A stretch of DNA of 64,000 nt, taken from assembly GCA_945878115.1 (NCBI GenBank), contig CAMDVD010000009.1:1-64000 (forward strand), written 5' to 3'. The notes beneath the pieces were generated by a model, which ran no database searches, was not told the DNA's origin, and worked only from the letters and a program-made list of their open reading frames with translations. Both the position numbers and the translations under genes were made by a program. Origin of the DNA: Chitinophaga pinensis (lineage in GTDB: Bacteria; Bacteroidota; Bacteroidia; Chitinophagales; Chitinophagaceae). This document shows, in pieces, positions 17,935-28,028 of the stretch (positions are counted from its first letter, which is position 1; every line of letters begins with the position of its first letter).

Positions 17935-18091
17935 TAAGTAGTTGGTATTAATTATTGTATTTTCTTTTTTGGAATTTGGGATTTAAATTATTGGGATTTA
18001 AAGAATGGGATCTTAAAATTAACGACATATATTTTTATTTCGTCTTAATCCAAAGTTTAATTAATATATTTACTAACCTAAAAATTGAATT

Positions 18092-21000
18092 ATGAAAAAA
18101 GTGTACTTTATTTTATCGCTAATATTGTGTTCTGTACTATTTGCTCGCGCTGCTTATCAACCTATTGCTGTTACTGGGTTTAACGCTGATGTGATTGCAA
18201 ATGGAAATGGAACAGCCATTAGTAGCACTACTACAGATGTGGATGGTGTTAACTTTTGCTTGGTTGCACAGAATTTTTTCAACACTGCAGCGCCACCTTT
18301 TTTTCTACCAAATAATGGTACGATAAATAGTATCACAACGCCTGGTTTGCAATTTCAATTGGCTGACTATTCTAGCAATAATAGTCTACGATTAACTGCT
18401 ACTAATGCAGGAACTTTAACTTTTAATACACCTTCTACAGCTGGTAATATTTATCTACTCATGACTACAGGAAGTGGTTCTTGTACAGCAACGGTTACCA
18501 TCAATTTTACCAATAGTACAACCCAAGTATTCACAGGATTAAATATTGCGGATTGGTTTAATGGCACTGTAATTAGTACACAAGGGATTGGTAGAATTGA
18601 TAGAAATACCAATGTATTTGGTGGTGATGCAAGTAATCCAAGATTGTATGAATTTGTTTTGCCTTTGTCTGCTGGTAACTATGCCAACTTAATTTCATCT
18701 ATTACCGTAACAAAAACGAGTGCAGCAGGTATTCTTAATGTATTCGGTGTCTCTACGTTAAGTCCTTGTACAGGAACACCTATTGCAGGTGCCACAGCAG
18801 CTTCAGCAACTAATCCCTGTCCAGGAGTTGCTGTGAATTTTGGGTTAACAGGTGGAACTTCTGGCGTAGGATATGGATACCAATGGATACGATCTACTTC
18901 AATTAATGGAAGTTATACTTCATTACCAGGTGCAACAAATGCAACTTATTCTGCAACGCCAACTGGTACAAAATGTTATCGTTGCGTAGTGACTTGTTTG
19001 TCAAGCGGTGGATTCGATACCTCAAGTCCTATTTGTGTTACTGTGCAACCATGGAGTGCCACTGGACCTTGTTGGTGTATTCCTACTTATACGAATGGTG
19101 GCACTACAGATAATATAACGAATGTCTCCTTAGGTACACTAAATAATAATACAGCAGCTAGTGGAAATCCAAGTCCGTTTTATGTCAATTATACTTCTGC
19201 GCAAGTAGGCACAGGAGCTACTTTGAATATTCCTAATTTATATATTGGTCAAAATACAACTGCCTTTATTACCTACAATACAGACCCCAGCCAATTTGGT
19301 GCAATATGGATAGATTATGATCACAACGGTGCTTTTGATGTATCTGAATATGTTTCGCCAAATACAAATGCTGGTGGAAGTGGCACGCATTCTATTATAT
19401 TAAATCCGCCATCAGGAACCACGGTACCAGGTGTAACACGAATGCGCATTCGAGGTGCAGATGATGCACAGATGGCAAGTACACAGCCTTGTGGACCAAC
19501 CAATTCTACCTTTGGTGAAACAGAAGATTACTTAGTCAATTTATTAGCGCTTACAAATCATGATCCTGCAGTTACATCTATTACTGCACCAAGTGGGAAT
19601 TGTTTTTCTGCAAATTCAACAGTCTCAGTGCAGGTTACTAATTTTGGTTCCTTAACCATTAACTTATTTGCTAACCCAGTTGTGTGTACTTTATATGTGA
19701 ATGGACCAAGTGGCATTGTGCCTTATTATGCTACATTGAGTACAGGTATATTAACAGGATTCGCTGGTAATGCCGTAACAGCAAATTTTTTCAATGTGAA
19801 TTTATTTAACGGTGGAAATTACTATTTGAATACAAGCCTTACTATTGGAAATGCAGGTGGTGTAGTCAATGGAAGTTTAAGCAATGATTCTCTAATGAAC
19901 GCAATAAATATATTAAATTTTAGACCAACGGCTGGTCCTGATTATCCATTATGTCAATATAGTTCTATTCCTTTCGGGCAAGGGCTTACCGTATCTGGTT
20001 GTGCAACACCAATACAAGATTCTGTTACCATTAATTTTACCATCACTGGACCATGTACAGACAATATAGGTGCAACAGGCGGTGGTACAAGTTTTGGATT
20101 ACCTGCCAACTGTGCTGATCAATTTGCATGTCCTTTTGGAAATGGCATTATTCCTGCATTGCCGCTTGGTGCATCGTTTACGGGAAGTGGAACTTTAACG
20201 GTGACACACATAGCCACTATCGGTGCTTCATTTGCCAGTGAAGTCAGAATGAATTTATATGGTTCGTCTCCTGTTGGTACCAATTTATATTCACCCGGAT
20301 TAGCTGGAGCTGTAGGGACTACAAATCCTAATTTTAATTATTCACGACCTATTTCTGCGGCAAATTTATCGGCCATATTTTCTGGATTAAGTGCGGGAAG
20401 TACTCTGAATTTAGGGTATTGGGAATCATTCAATGATATACCTGGAGGTACAGACATTACATTGAATGCAACAGGCTTACCTAGCACTGCGTCATTGAAA
20501 ATATATTATCAATATGTGCCTGCTTCTTTCGAATGGTATGTTGCTCCTGTTGGTGGAAGTAGCATTTATAATTTATCGCCATTCAATCCATTGACTACGG
20601 CAAATTCAGGAATTACCAATTCTAATACTGTTGGGACTACTACTTTTTATGCGGCTTGTCAAGGAAGTTCAGCTTGCAGAGTTCCAGTTAATTTAGTTAT
20701 TAATCCTACACCTATCGCGATTCAAGATACTTTGGTAGCATGTGAATATGCAGTCAGCTCTAATGCGGCCATTTTCGATTTGACAAGCATGAATAGTTCC
20801 GTATCGAACGGGAATCCACTAACCAATGTGGAATATTATTTTGATCAATCCTTGGCTGCATTAATTCCAACTCCTACCACTGATACATCCAGTACTAATT
20901 TTATTTACACTAAAGTTATATATTCTACAACAGGATGTTTTGCGAGTGATAGTCTGTTGTTAGAAGTGGCTACTTTGCCTGATTTTCCGAGCAATGTAGT

Positions 21001-22348
21001 TTCAGGATTTGCATGTGCACCAAACTGTATAGATGTTGCTTCACTTATTCCACAATTCAGTACCGTGCCACCTGGAACAGATACATTGTATTATTCGAAT
21101 CCACTTTGCACCGCCATATTTCCTAATCCGCATTGTATCCAAACTGCTGATACTGTCTATATGGTTTTTGTAACGAATTCAACGGTGTCATGCACAGATA
21201 CTGCGGTTGCCCATATTAATGTTATCGGCGCAACCAATCAAATCGCGAATCAAGATCCTTTGAACTTTTCCATTTTTGGATCTGTCGGTTGTAATGTAGT
21301 TTCATTCACAGATGGTGCTTCCGATACACTTCGAACATCAATAGATTGTAAGCGAGTTGCAGCTGTTACAGATTACGTGAATGGCAATGCTTTAGGAAGT
21401 ACAAGTGTTTGTGAAGATATAGATGCAGGTGTGCCTATTTATAACAATCAACCTTACGTAAATAGATCTTACCAAATTACGCCGACTGTGAATGATAGTG
21501 CCTATGTATGTTTGTATTATTTGGATGATGACTTCCAACAATATAATAGTCAAGCGAGCATTAGCAATTATCCATCATTGCCAGTTGCAAGTAATCCGAA
21601 TACAACCACATTATGTATCACTCAAGTGGAAAATGGACCTATTGGACAGCCAGGAAGTACAGCCATATCTATTCCAAATTCGGTAATGAATATTAGTTAT
21701 GATGCCGCTACAACGGTATGGACAGTTTGCTTTCCAGTAGATAGTTTTTCTTATTTTTATTGCCATTCTTGTAACCCTTTCAATTTTCCATTACCAGTAA
21801 ATTTAGTGTTTACAGGCAAGCCTGAAAATGGCATGGCGCATTTGAATTGGGTAACAAGCAGCGAACAAAATAACAGTCATTTTGTAGTAGAAAGAAGTAG
21901 AGATGGAAAGGTTTTCAATTCTATCTCTTCTAAGATATGGAGTCAGGCACCGAATGGAAATAGCCAAACAACATTGACTTATGATTATTTAGATGCGATG
22001 CCAAACAATGGACATAATTATTATCGCTTGCAACAAAATGATTTGGATCAACACCAAAGCTATAGCAAAATAGTAGATGTATATTTTGGCAATGAAAGCA
22101 TCGTGAATTTATATCCTAACCCAATCCATACGAATTTGAATATCGACATTTCTACACCATATTCTACAACTGCATTTGTGAAAATTATGGATGCAACAGG
22201 CAGAACAGTTCGTTCTATTTCTATTCAATTATTAGCAGGTAATAACCATAGCCTAGTCAATATGGAAGGCTTAGCAGATGGTGTGTATATGGTACATATC
22301 AGTAATGAAAGAGGTTTGAATTATTCGCAAAGTGTGCGGAAGAATTAG
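18092..22348 (+). CDS. GEVED-domain T9SS type A cargo protein
   Basis: IWIDYDHNGAFDVSEYV…RMRIRGADDAQMASTQPCGPTNSTFGETEDYLVNL (GEVED-like); C-terminal NLYPNPIHTNLNIDIS. Confidence 0.85.
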   Translation: MKKVYFILSLILCSVLFARAAYQPIAVTGFNADVIANGNGTAISSTTTDVDGVNFCLVAQNFFNTAAPPFFLPNNGTINSITTPGLQFQLADYSSNNSLRLTATNAGTLTFNTPSTAGNIYLLMTTGSGSCTATVTINFTNSTTQVFTGLNIADWFNGTVISTQGIGRIDRNTNVFGGDASNPRLYEFVLPLSAGNYANLISSITVTKTSAAGILNVFGVSTLSPCTGTPIAGATAASATNPCPGVAVNFGLTGGTSGVGYGYQWIRSTSINGSYTSLPGATNATYSATPTGTKCYRCVVTCLSSGGFDTSSPICVTVQPWSATGPCWCIPTYTNGGTTDNITNVSLGTLNNNTAASGNPSPFYVNYTSAQVGTGATLNIPNLYIGQNTTAFITYNTDPSQFGAIWIDYDHNGAFDVSEYVSPNTNAGGSGTHSIILNPPSGTTVPGVTRMRIRGADDAQMASTQPCGPTNSTFGETEDYLVNLLALTNHDPAVTSITAPSGNCFSANSTVSVQVTNFGSLTINLFANPVVCTLYVNGPSGIVPYYATLSTGILTGFAGNAVTANFFNVNLFNGGNYYLNTSLTIGNAGGVVNGSLSNDSLMNAINILNFRPTAGPDYPLCQYSSIPFGQGLTVSGCATPIQDSVTINFTITGPCTDNIGATGGGTSFGLPANCADQFACPFGNGIIPALPLGASFTGSGTLTVTHIATIGASFASEVRMNLYGSSPVGTNLYSPGLAGAVGTTNPNFNYSRPISAANLSAIFSGLSAGSTLNLGYWESFNDIPGGTDITLNATGLPSTASLKIYYQYVPASFEWYVAPVGGSSIYNLSPFNPLTTANSGITNSNTVGTTTFYAACQGSSACRVPVNLVINPTPIAIQDTLVACEYAVSSNAAIFDLTSMNSSVSNGNPLTNVEYYFDQSLAALIPTPTTDTSSTNFIYTKVIYSTTGCFASDSLLLEVATLPDFPSNVVSGFACAPNCIDVASLIPQFSTVPPGTDTLYYSNPLCTAIFPNPHCIQTADTVYMVFVTNSTVSCTDTAVAHINVIGATNQIANQDPLNFSIFGSVGCNVVSFTDGASDTLRTSIDCKRVAAVTDYVNGNALGSTSVCEDIDAGVPIYNNQPYVNRSYQITPTVNDSAYVCLYYLDDDFQQYNSQASISNYPSLPVASNPNTTTLCITQVENGPIGQPGSTAISIPNSVMNISYDAATTVWTVCFPVDSFSYFYCHSCNPFNFPLPVNLVFTGKPENGMAHLNWVTSSEQNNSHFVVERSRDGKVFNSISSKIWSQAPNGNSQTTLTYDYLDAMPNNGHNYYRLQQNDLDQHQSYSKIVDVYFGNESIVNLYPNPIHTNLNIDISTPYSTTAFVKIMDATGRTVRSISIQLLAGNNHSLVNMEGLADGVYMVHISNERGLNYSQSVRKN

Positions 22349-22498
22349 GGCTTACTTCTGTATAAAAAATAATTTTTAAGGCTTCATCATTCTGAGTTTC
22401 AAGAATTGAGAATAAGGTATTTGCATATTAGTATGCCAACCCGTATAGCTTGCAATTAGAATGAAGGTGGAATCATAGAAATCATTTTAATCAAAAGA

Positions 22499-22575
22499 AC
22501 CTGCACTGAGCGTAGCCGAAGTAACCTGCACTGAGTGTAGTCGAATCAACCTGTACTGAGCGAATTCGAAGTATC
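22499..22575. repeat. Three tandem 25-bp repeats of CCTGCACTGAGCGTAGCCGAAGTAA type
   Basis: CTGCACTGAG at 22501, 22526 and (CTGTACTGAG) 22551. Confidence 0.9.
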
Positions 22576-22616
22576 ATAGTTCAGACAATATACTGGCATT
22601 TTTGATAAGTAGTCAC

Positions 22617-22637
22617 GGGTTGCAAACCCGCGCCAGC
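22617..22637. repeat. Dispersed palindromic repeat GGGTTGCAAACCCGCGCCAGC, copy 2
   Basis: Identical to 3899-3919. Confidence 0.8.
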
Positions 22638-22717
22638 CAACAAGCTTATAGCACATCATAACAGCAACAAATCATAATAATCACCTCAATCAAATAAATC
22701 ATAGTTCAGACAATAAC

Positions 22718-23947
22718 TCAATACAACATCCTAAATTTAACCGTCCCTGCTATGTTCTTTATTTCTTGAATAATTTCAGGACTGTAATTGGTGGCAACAT
22801 CGGTAATTACGTAACCTATATGTTCATTGGTTTTGAGGTATTGTGCTTGAATATTCACATCATGTTTGGCGAACACCGCATTGATTTTTGCCAAGATACC
22901 AGGTTCATTTTTATGGATATGTAAAATACGATGTGAATCTTCGAAGGATGGTAATTGTACTTCTGGGAAATTGACCGCCCCATAAGTGTCTCCTTTGTTG
23001 GTATAATTGATTAATTTATTGGGCACGTAATCGCCAATATTTGCTTGTGCTTCTTCGGTGCTTCCGCCTATATGCGGTGTGAGTATGGTATTGGGTAAGC
23101 CGCGTAATGGACTGATAAATTCTTCATCATTCGACTTCGGTTCATCAGGGTAAACATCAACTGATGTGCCCCATACTTTCCCAGAAAGTATGGCCTCTTT
23201 GAGTGCATCAATATCCACGATATGTCCGCGAGATAAATTCAAAAAAAGCACATTGTCTTTCATCATGTCGAACTGACTTTTGCCAATCAAAAATTGATTA
23301 CTTTCACGACCATCTACATGCATGCTAATCACATCCGATTTTTGTAAAAGCTCTTCTAGAGTTTTACACTTACGCGCATTACCTAATGCTAATTTATCTG
23401 CTACATCATAAAAACAAACTTTCATACCTAGCGATTCAGCAATGACAGAAAATTGCGAACCAATATTTCCATAACCAATTAATCCCAATATTTTACCGCG
23501 TATTTCAAAACTATTTTTTGCCGATTTATCCCAAACGCCTTGGTGTAGTGAATTACTTTTGGTCAATACATTACGCATCAACATAATCATTTCTCCAACT
23601 GCTAATTCAACCACAGAGCGAGTATTAGAGTATGGGGCGTTAAATACAACAATGCCATTTTGTGCGCAGCAGATGGTATCAATTTGATTAGTGCCTATAC
23701 AAAATGCGCCTATGCACATGAGTTTTTGTGCATGTTGTAAAACGGTTTTTGTTACCATTGTTTTAGAACGAATGCCTAAAATATGGATGTCTTTTATTTT
23801 CTCACAAAGCTCGGTTTCATCCATAGCTTCTTTGATGGCAATTACATTAAATCCTTCTTGATTAAAAATGTCGAGCGCAATTGGATGCACATTTTCGAGA
23901 AGTAAAACATTGATTTTATTTTTTGGAAAAGATAGTGTTGTGTCCAT
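22718..23947 (-). CDS. serA: D-3-phosphoglycerate dehydrogenase with C-terminal ACT domain
   Basis: Rossmann GLIGYGNIGSQFSVIAESLGM, NLSRGHIVDIDAL, LTPHIGGSTEEAQ, ACT HIHKNEPGILAKINAVFAKHDVNIQ. Confidence 0.92.
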   Translation of the reverse strand: MDTTLSFPKNKINVLLLENVHPIALDIFNQEGFNVIAIKEAMDETELCEKIKDIHILGIRSKTMVTKTVLQHAQKLMCIGAFCIGTNQIDTICCAQNGIVVFNAPYSNTRSVVELAVGEMIMLMRNVLTKSNSLHQGVWDKSAKNSFEIRGKILGLIGYGNIGSQFSVIAESLGMKVCFYDVADKLALGNARKCKTLEELLQKSDVISMHVDGRESNQFLIGKSQFDMMKDNVLFLNLSRGHIVDIDALKEAILSGKVWGTSVDVYPDEPKSNDEEFISPLRGLPNTILTPHIGGSTEEAQANIGDYVPNKLINYTNKGDTYGAVNFPEVQLPSFEDSHRILHIHKNEPGILAKINAVFAKHDVNIQAQYLKTNEHIGYVITDVATNYSPEIIQEIKNIAGTVKFRMLY

Positions 23948-23949
23948 AT

Positions 23950-24612
23950 TTAATAATTAAAAAGGTCATCTAAGGAAGCAATGACTTGATCTGCATGTTG
24001 TATTAATAGTTCTCGTTTTACATTTTCGGTAAACAAATAAAATGTATTTGCCAATCCCGATTCTTTCAATTGATAATCTGTATAACCATCGCCAATGACA
24101 ATGATATTTCCTTGCAATTTTAATTGTTGAAGCCATTTTACTTTTCCATTCACTTGCGATAAAAGATTGTTCGTATCGTATCCAATTATTTTTTGTGCAT
24201 CGTTATACAAAAAATCATTACCAAAAACATGACTTGCTTGTATGCCATATTGGGTAACAACTGGCAAAATATATTCTCTAAATCCACCAGAAACGATATA
24301 GATATTTTCGGCGTTGCTGGATAAGAAATCTTGATGACGAATAAAGGAGTTAGTAACTTTTGTTTGCAAAACTTTTATCAATTGGTCTACATGATTTTTA
24401 TTGGCTTCGAGCAAATCTATTCGTTTGCGTAGAGTTTCGTCAAAAGCCATTTTTCCAGTCATGCCTAAGTCGGTGATGTCTTTTATTTGTTGTAATATTT
24501 CTGCTTTATATGGATGATGTTGTAATGAAATATTTGCCAATTCATCCATAGCTTCTACTTGAATAAAAGTACTGTCAAAGTCAATGATATAATAGGTTTG
24601 TGGACTAGACAT
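23950..24612 (-). CDS. HAD-IB family phosphatase (SerB-like)
   Basis: DFDSTFIQVEAMDELA, VSGGFREYILPV, VIGDGYTDYQL. Confidence 0.85.
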   Translation of the reverse strand: MSSPQTYYIIDFDSTFIQVEAMDELANISLQHHPYKAEILQQIKDITDLGMTGKMAFDETLRKRIDLLEANKNHVDQLIKVLQTKVTNSFIRHQDFLSSNAENIYIVSGGFREYILPVVTQYGIQASHVFGNDFLYNDAQKIIGYDTNNLLSQVNGKVKWLQQLKLQGNIIVIGDGYTDYQLKESGLANTFYLFTENVKRELLIQHADQVIASLDDLFNY

Positions 24613-24616
24613 ACAA

Positions 24617-26020
24617 TTAATTCGGGATTATTTTTCCAGGATTTAAAATAGAATTTGGATCAAATACCAATTTTATTTTTCGCATCAATTCCAATTGTAT
24701 TTGTGGCATCACTATCGACATATATTCTTTTTGAACTAGACCGATTCCATGCTCTCCACTAATGGTTCCATTTAGTTTTTTACAAAGAAAAAATATTTCC
24801 CGAATGGCATCTTTTACTTCGTTATTCCAATATTCATCCGACAAATTATCTTTCAAAATATTCACATGTAAATTGCCATCACCAGCATGGCCATAACAAA
24901 TGGTGCGAAGTTGATAACGAGCAGCAATCTCTTTGACTCCTCTGTATAAATTGGGCAATGCAGCACGTGGCACAACTGTATCTTCTTCTTTGTACACATT
25001 ATTTTTTTTGGTTGCTTCGCCAATGGTTCGACGTAGTTTCCAAAAATATTCTTTCTGGTCTGCTGTGTCTGCCAACAATATGTCAATGCAATGTAGTTCA
25101 TATAAAACAGTGCAAAGTGTATCAACTTCTTTTGCAATTTGTTCCGAATCATTGCCATCTATTTCAATCAATAAAAAGGCTTCTACTTCTGCCGGAATAT
25201 GTAAAGCTAAACCCGTTAAGGCACTCGATAATTTAAATGCATCGGGTTCAACAAATTCACATACTGAAGGATTACAGCCAGCAATGAATAGCTTGGAAAC
25301 CGCAGCACAGGCTGTTTCTGGACTGTTGAAGGAAACCAATAATAAAGTATTTTTGGTTGGATAGGGGATGAGTTTTAATACAATTTTTGTTACGATACCA
25401 AGAGTGCCCTCACTGCCAATCATCAAATGGGTGAGATTATATCCAGTGGAATATTTGAGGGTATTAGCACCTGTCCAAATGATTTCTCCTGTTGGTAAAA
25501 CCACTTCAAGATTTAATATATAATCACGTGTTGTTCCATACTTTAATGCACGTGGTCCACCACTGGCATGTGCTACATTACCACCAATAAAGCAACTGCC
25601 TTTACTTGCAGGATCTGGCGGATAAAAAAGTCCTTTTTCAATGACTGCCTGTTGCAATGTTTCATTGATTACTGCTGGTTCTACAATGGCTTGAAAATTA
25701 TCTTCGTCGATAGAAATAATTTGATTCAATCTTTTTGTAGATAAAACAATACCACCATAAATAGGTAATGCAGCACCGCTCAAACCCGTACCAGCGCCAC
25801 GTGGTGTGACAGGGATATGATGTTCATTGCAATGTATAAGTATGGATGAAATTTCTGTATTGTTGGCAGGAAATAATACAATCTCAGGTGAATAGATTAG
25901 ATCTTCCGTATGGTCTTTACTAAAAACGGCTAAAGTTTCTGCATCATATAATACATGGTCTTGGCCTAATAATTGGACAAAAAAATCGATATCTGGGGTT
26001 TGTATTTTGTGGTAAGTCAT
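24617..26020 (-). CDS. FAD-binding oxidase (GlcD / D-2-hydroxyacid dehydrogenase type)
   Basis: VTPRGAGTGLSGAALPIYGGIVLSTKRLNQI, GSEGTLGIVTKIVLKLIP, CYGHAGDGNLHVNIL, SGEHGIGLVQKEYM. Confidence 0.9.
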   Translation of the reverse strand: MTYHKIQTPDIDFFVQLLGQDHVLYDAETLAVFSKDHTEDLIYSPEIVLFPANNTEISSILIHCNEHHIPVTPRGAGTGLSGAALPIYGGIVLSTKRLNQIISIDEDNFQAIVEPAVINETLQQAVIEKGLFYPPDPASKGSCFIGGNVAHASGGPRALKYGTTRDYILNLEVVLPTGEIIWTGANTLKYSTGYNLTHLMIGSEGTLGIVTKIVLKLIPYPTKNTLLLVSFNSPETACAAVSKLFIAGCNPSVCEFVEPDAFKLSSALTGLALHIPAEVEAFLLIEIDGNDSEQIAKEVDTLCTVLYELHCIDILLADTADQKEYFWKLRRTIGEATKKNNVYKEEDTVVPRAALPNLYRGVKEIAARYQLRTICYGHAGDGNLHVNILKDNLSDEYWNNEVKDAIREIFFLCKKLNGTISGEHGIGLVQKEYMSIVMPQIQLELMRKIKLVFDPNSILNPGKIIPN

Positions 26021-26119
26021 GCCGACAGTATAATGTCGCAATACTACAAAAAAGGAAGTATATTTTGCATGGAAATGATATACACACGAACAGCAAATCC
26101 ATATTTCATTTTTGAAACC

Positions 26120-26127
26120 TACATTTG
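26120..26127 (+). promoter_or_regulatory. TACATTTG -7-type element 9 nt before the MFS ATG (26137)
   Basis: Match to Bacteroidota TAnnTTTG. Confidence 0.45.
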
Positions 26128-26136
26128 CTGCGATTT

Positions 26137-27348
26137 ATGCCCCAATTAAAATCTCTTACGAAAGCATACAGTGGTATCAGCAAAGAAATGTGGATACTCG
26201 CTATAGCCATGCTCATCAACCGATGCGGCAGTATGGTATTGCTTTTTATGAGCGTATACCTTACCCAAAAAATGAATTTTAGCATTTCAAAAGCTGGGTT
26301 AGTTTTGTCGATGTTTGGATTGGGTTCATTGCTTGGTGCATTCGTTGGAGGCAAGTTGGTAGATCGGTATGGCTTCTATCCTATTCTTTGGTCTAGCTTG
26401 ATTTTGAGCGGCATAATGTTGTTGATACTTGGGCAAATGGAGCATTATATATGGATCGCCATATTTACTTTTATGGTCACTGCCACTGGTGATATGTTTC
26501 GACCCGCAAATATGGCTTCCATTAATTCATATTCTCATAAAGAAGGTTATACGCAAGCGATTGCATTGAATAGGTTAGCCATGAATTTAGGCTTTACCAT
26601 AGGCCCTATTTTAGGCGGTTTTTTAGCATTTTATAGTTATCATTTTTTATTCTGGGCAGATGGTATTACCTGTATCACTGCAGCAAGTTTTCTTTTATTG
26701 AAATTGCCGAAGAGAGAACAAGTTAGAGTAGATAAAAAAAGTATACCGACGCATATTACCTTGAGTCCATACAAGGATGCGAACTATCTCTACTTTTTGT
26801 TCTTCACTATGTTGTATGCCTTGGCATTTTTTCAATTGCTTACGACCTTGCCTTTATTTTATAAAAATGAATATCAATTGAGTGAAAAATATATCGGTTG
26901 GTTGATGGCATTGAATGGTATTGGCGTTGCGGTAATGGAAATGTTTTTGTTGTATTATATCCGCAACAAATGGACGCAATTTAAATTTATTGCATTGGGC
27001 TGTTTGCTATTGATAGTTGCTTATTTAATTCTAATGCCAGTGCATAGCATCCCTATTTTAATCATCAATATTCTCTTGCTCACCTTTTCAGAAATGGTGG
27101 CAATGCCATTTATGAGTACCTATATGATGCATCGCTCGGAAGGAAAAAATATGGGAGATTATTCTGCATTGTATTCTATGAGTTGGTCTACGGCTTTAAT
27201 TTTAGCACCAGTTTTTGGTACACAAATCATTGATCATTTTGGATATGCGTATTTGTGGGTTGGACTTGCGGCTATTGGTACTATTGCGTTTGCAGGATTT
27301 CGTTGGCTTGAATTGAGGTCGGTGGAAGAGTCGAAAAGGAGTGTGTAA
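26137..27348 (+). CDS. MFS transporter
   Basis: About 12 TM segments; GSLLGAFVGGKLVDRYGFYP; start MPQLKSL. Confidence 0.88.
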   Translation: MPQLKSLTKAYSGISKEMWILAIAMLINRCGSMVLLFMSVYLTQKMNFSISKAGLVLSMFGLGSLLGAFVGGKLVDRYGFYPILWSSLILSGIMLLILGQMEHYIWIAIFTFMVTATGDMFRPANMASINSYSHKEGYTQAIALNRLAMNLGFTIGPILGGFLAFYSYHFLFWADGITCITAASFLLLKLPKREQVRVDKKSIPTHITLSPYKDANYLYFLFFTMLYALAFFQLLTTLPLFYKNEYQLSEKYIGWLMALNGIGVAVMEMFLLYYIRNKWTQFKFIALGCLLLIVAYLILMPVHSIPILIINILLLTFSEMVAMPFMSTYMMHRSEGKNMGDYSALYSMSWSTALILAPVFGTQIIDHFGYAYLWVGLAAIGTIAFAGFRWLELRSVEESKRSV

Positions 27349-27351
27349 TTA

Positions 27352-28017
27352 TCAGAACACAATAGGATCTTGTCCTTGCTGTTGCAAATACCTATTTGTT
27401 TTTGAAAAATGTTTGCAACCAAAAAATCCTTGATAAGCAGATAATGGTGATGGATGTGCAGCTTGTAAAATAATATGTTTTGTAGTGTCAATCAATGGTA
27501 TTTTGCTTTGTGCATGTTTCCCCCATAACAAAAATAAGATCCCTTTTTTTTGCTCCGATATTTTACGAATAATCGCATTCGTAAATTTTTCCCAACCCAT
27601 ATTTGCATGACTCATGGGTTTATTTTCTTCTACAGTCAATGTGGTATTGAGCATCAATATGCCTTGCTTCGCCCAATGGGTTAAATTGCCATTCGTCGGA
27701 ATTTCTTTGCCAATATCTTGATGTAACTCTTTATAAATATTTCGAAGTGATGGTGGAATTTTAACGCCATCTTGTACACTAAAACATAGTCCATGTGCTT
27801 GCCCAAAACCATGATAAGGATCTTGTCCGAGTAGCACTACTTTTACTTGTTCAAATGGCGTGTATTGAAAAGCATTGAAAATATCTTTTTCGGCAGGATA
27901 AATGATTTTATTTTTTGATTTTTCAGTCTCCAGAAACTGCATCAATTTTAGAAAATATGCAGCTTCCATTTCTTCTTGTAATACTGCTTTCCAACTGGCT
28001 TCTAATTCTACCTGCAT
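27352..28017 (-). CDS. ung: Uracil-DNA glycosylase
   Basis: VVLLGQDPYHGFGQAHGLCFSV, MLNTTLTV, LLWGKHAQ, AAHPSPLSAYQGFFGCKHFSKTN. Confidence 0.97.
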   Translation of the reverse strand: MQVELEASWKAVLQEEMEAAYFLKLMQFLETEKSKNKIIYPAEKDIFNAFQYTPFEQVKVVLLGQDPYHGFGQAHGLCFSVQDGVKIPPSLRNIYKELHQDIGKEIPTNGNLTHWAKQGILMLNTTLTVEENKPMSHANMGWEKFTNAIIRKISEQKKGILFLLWGKHAQSKIPLIDTTKHIILQAAHPSPLSAYQGFFGCKHFSKTNRYLQQQGQDPIVF

Positions 28018-28028
28018 TATCTACATCA

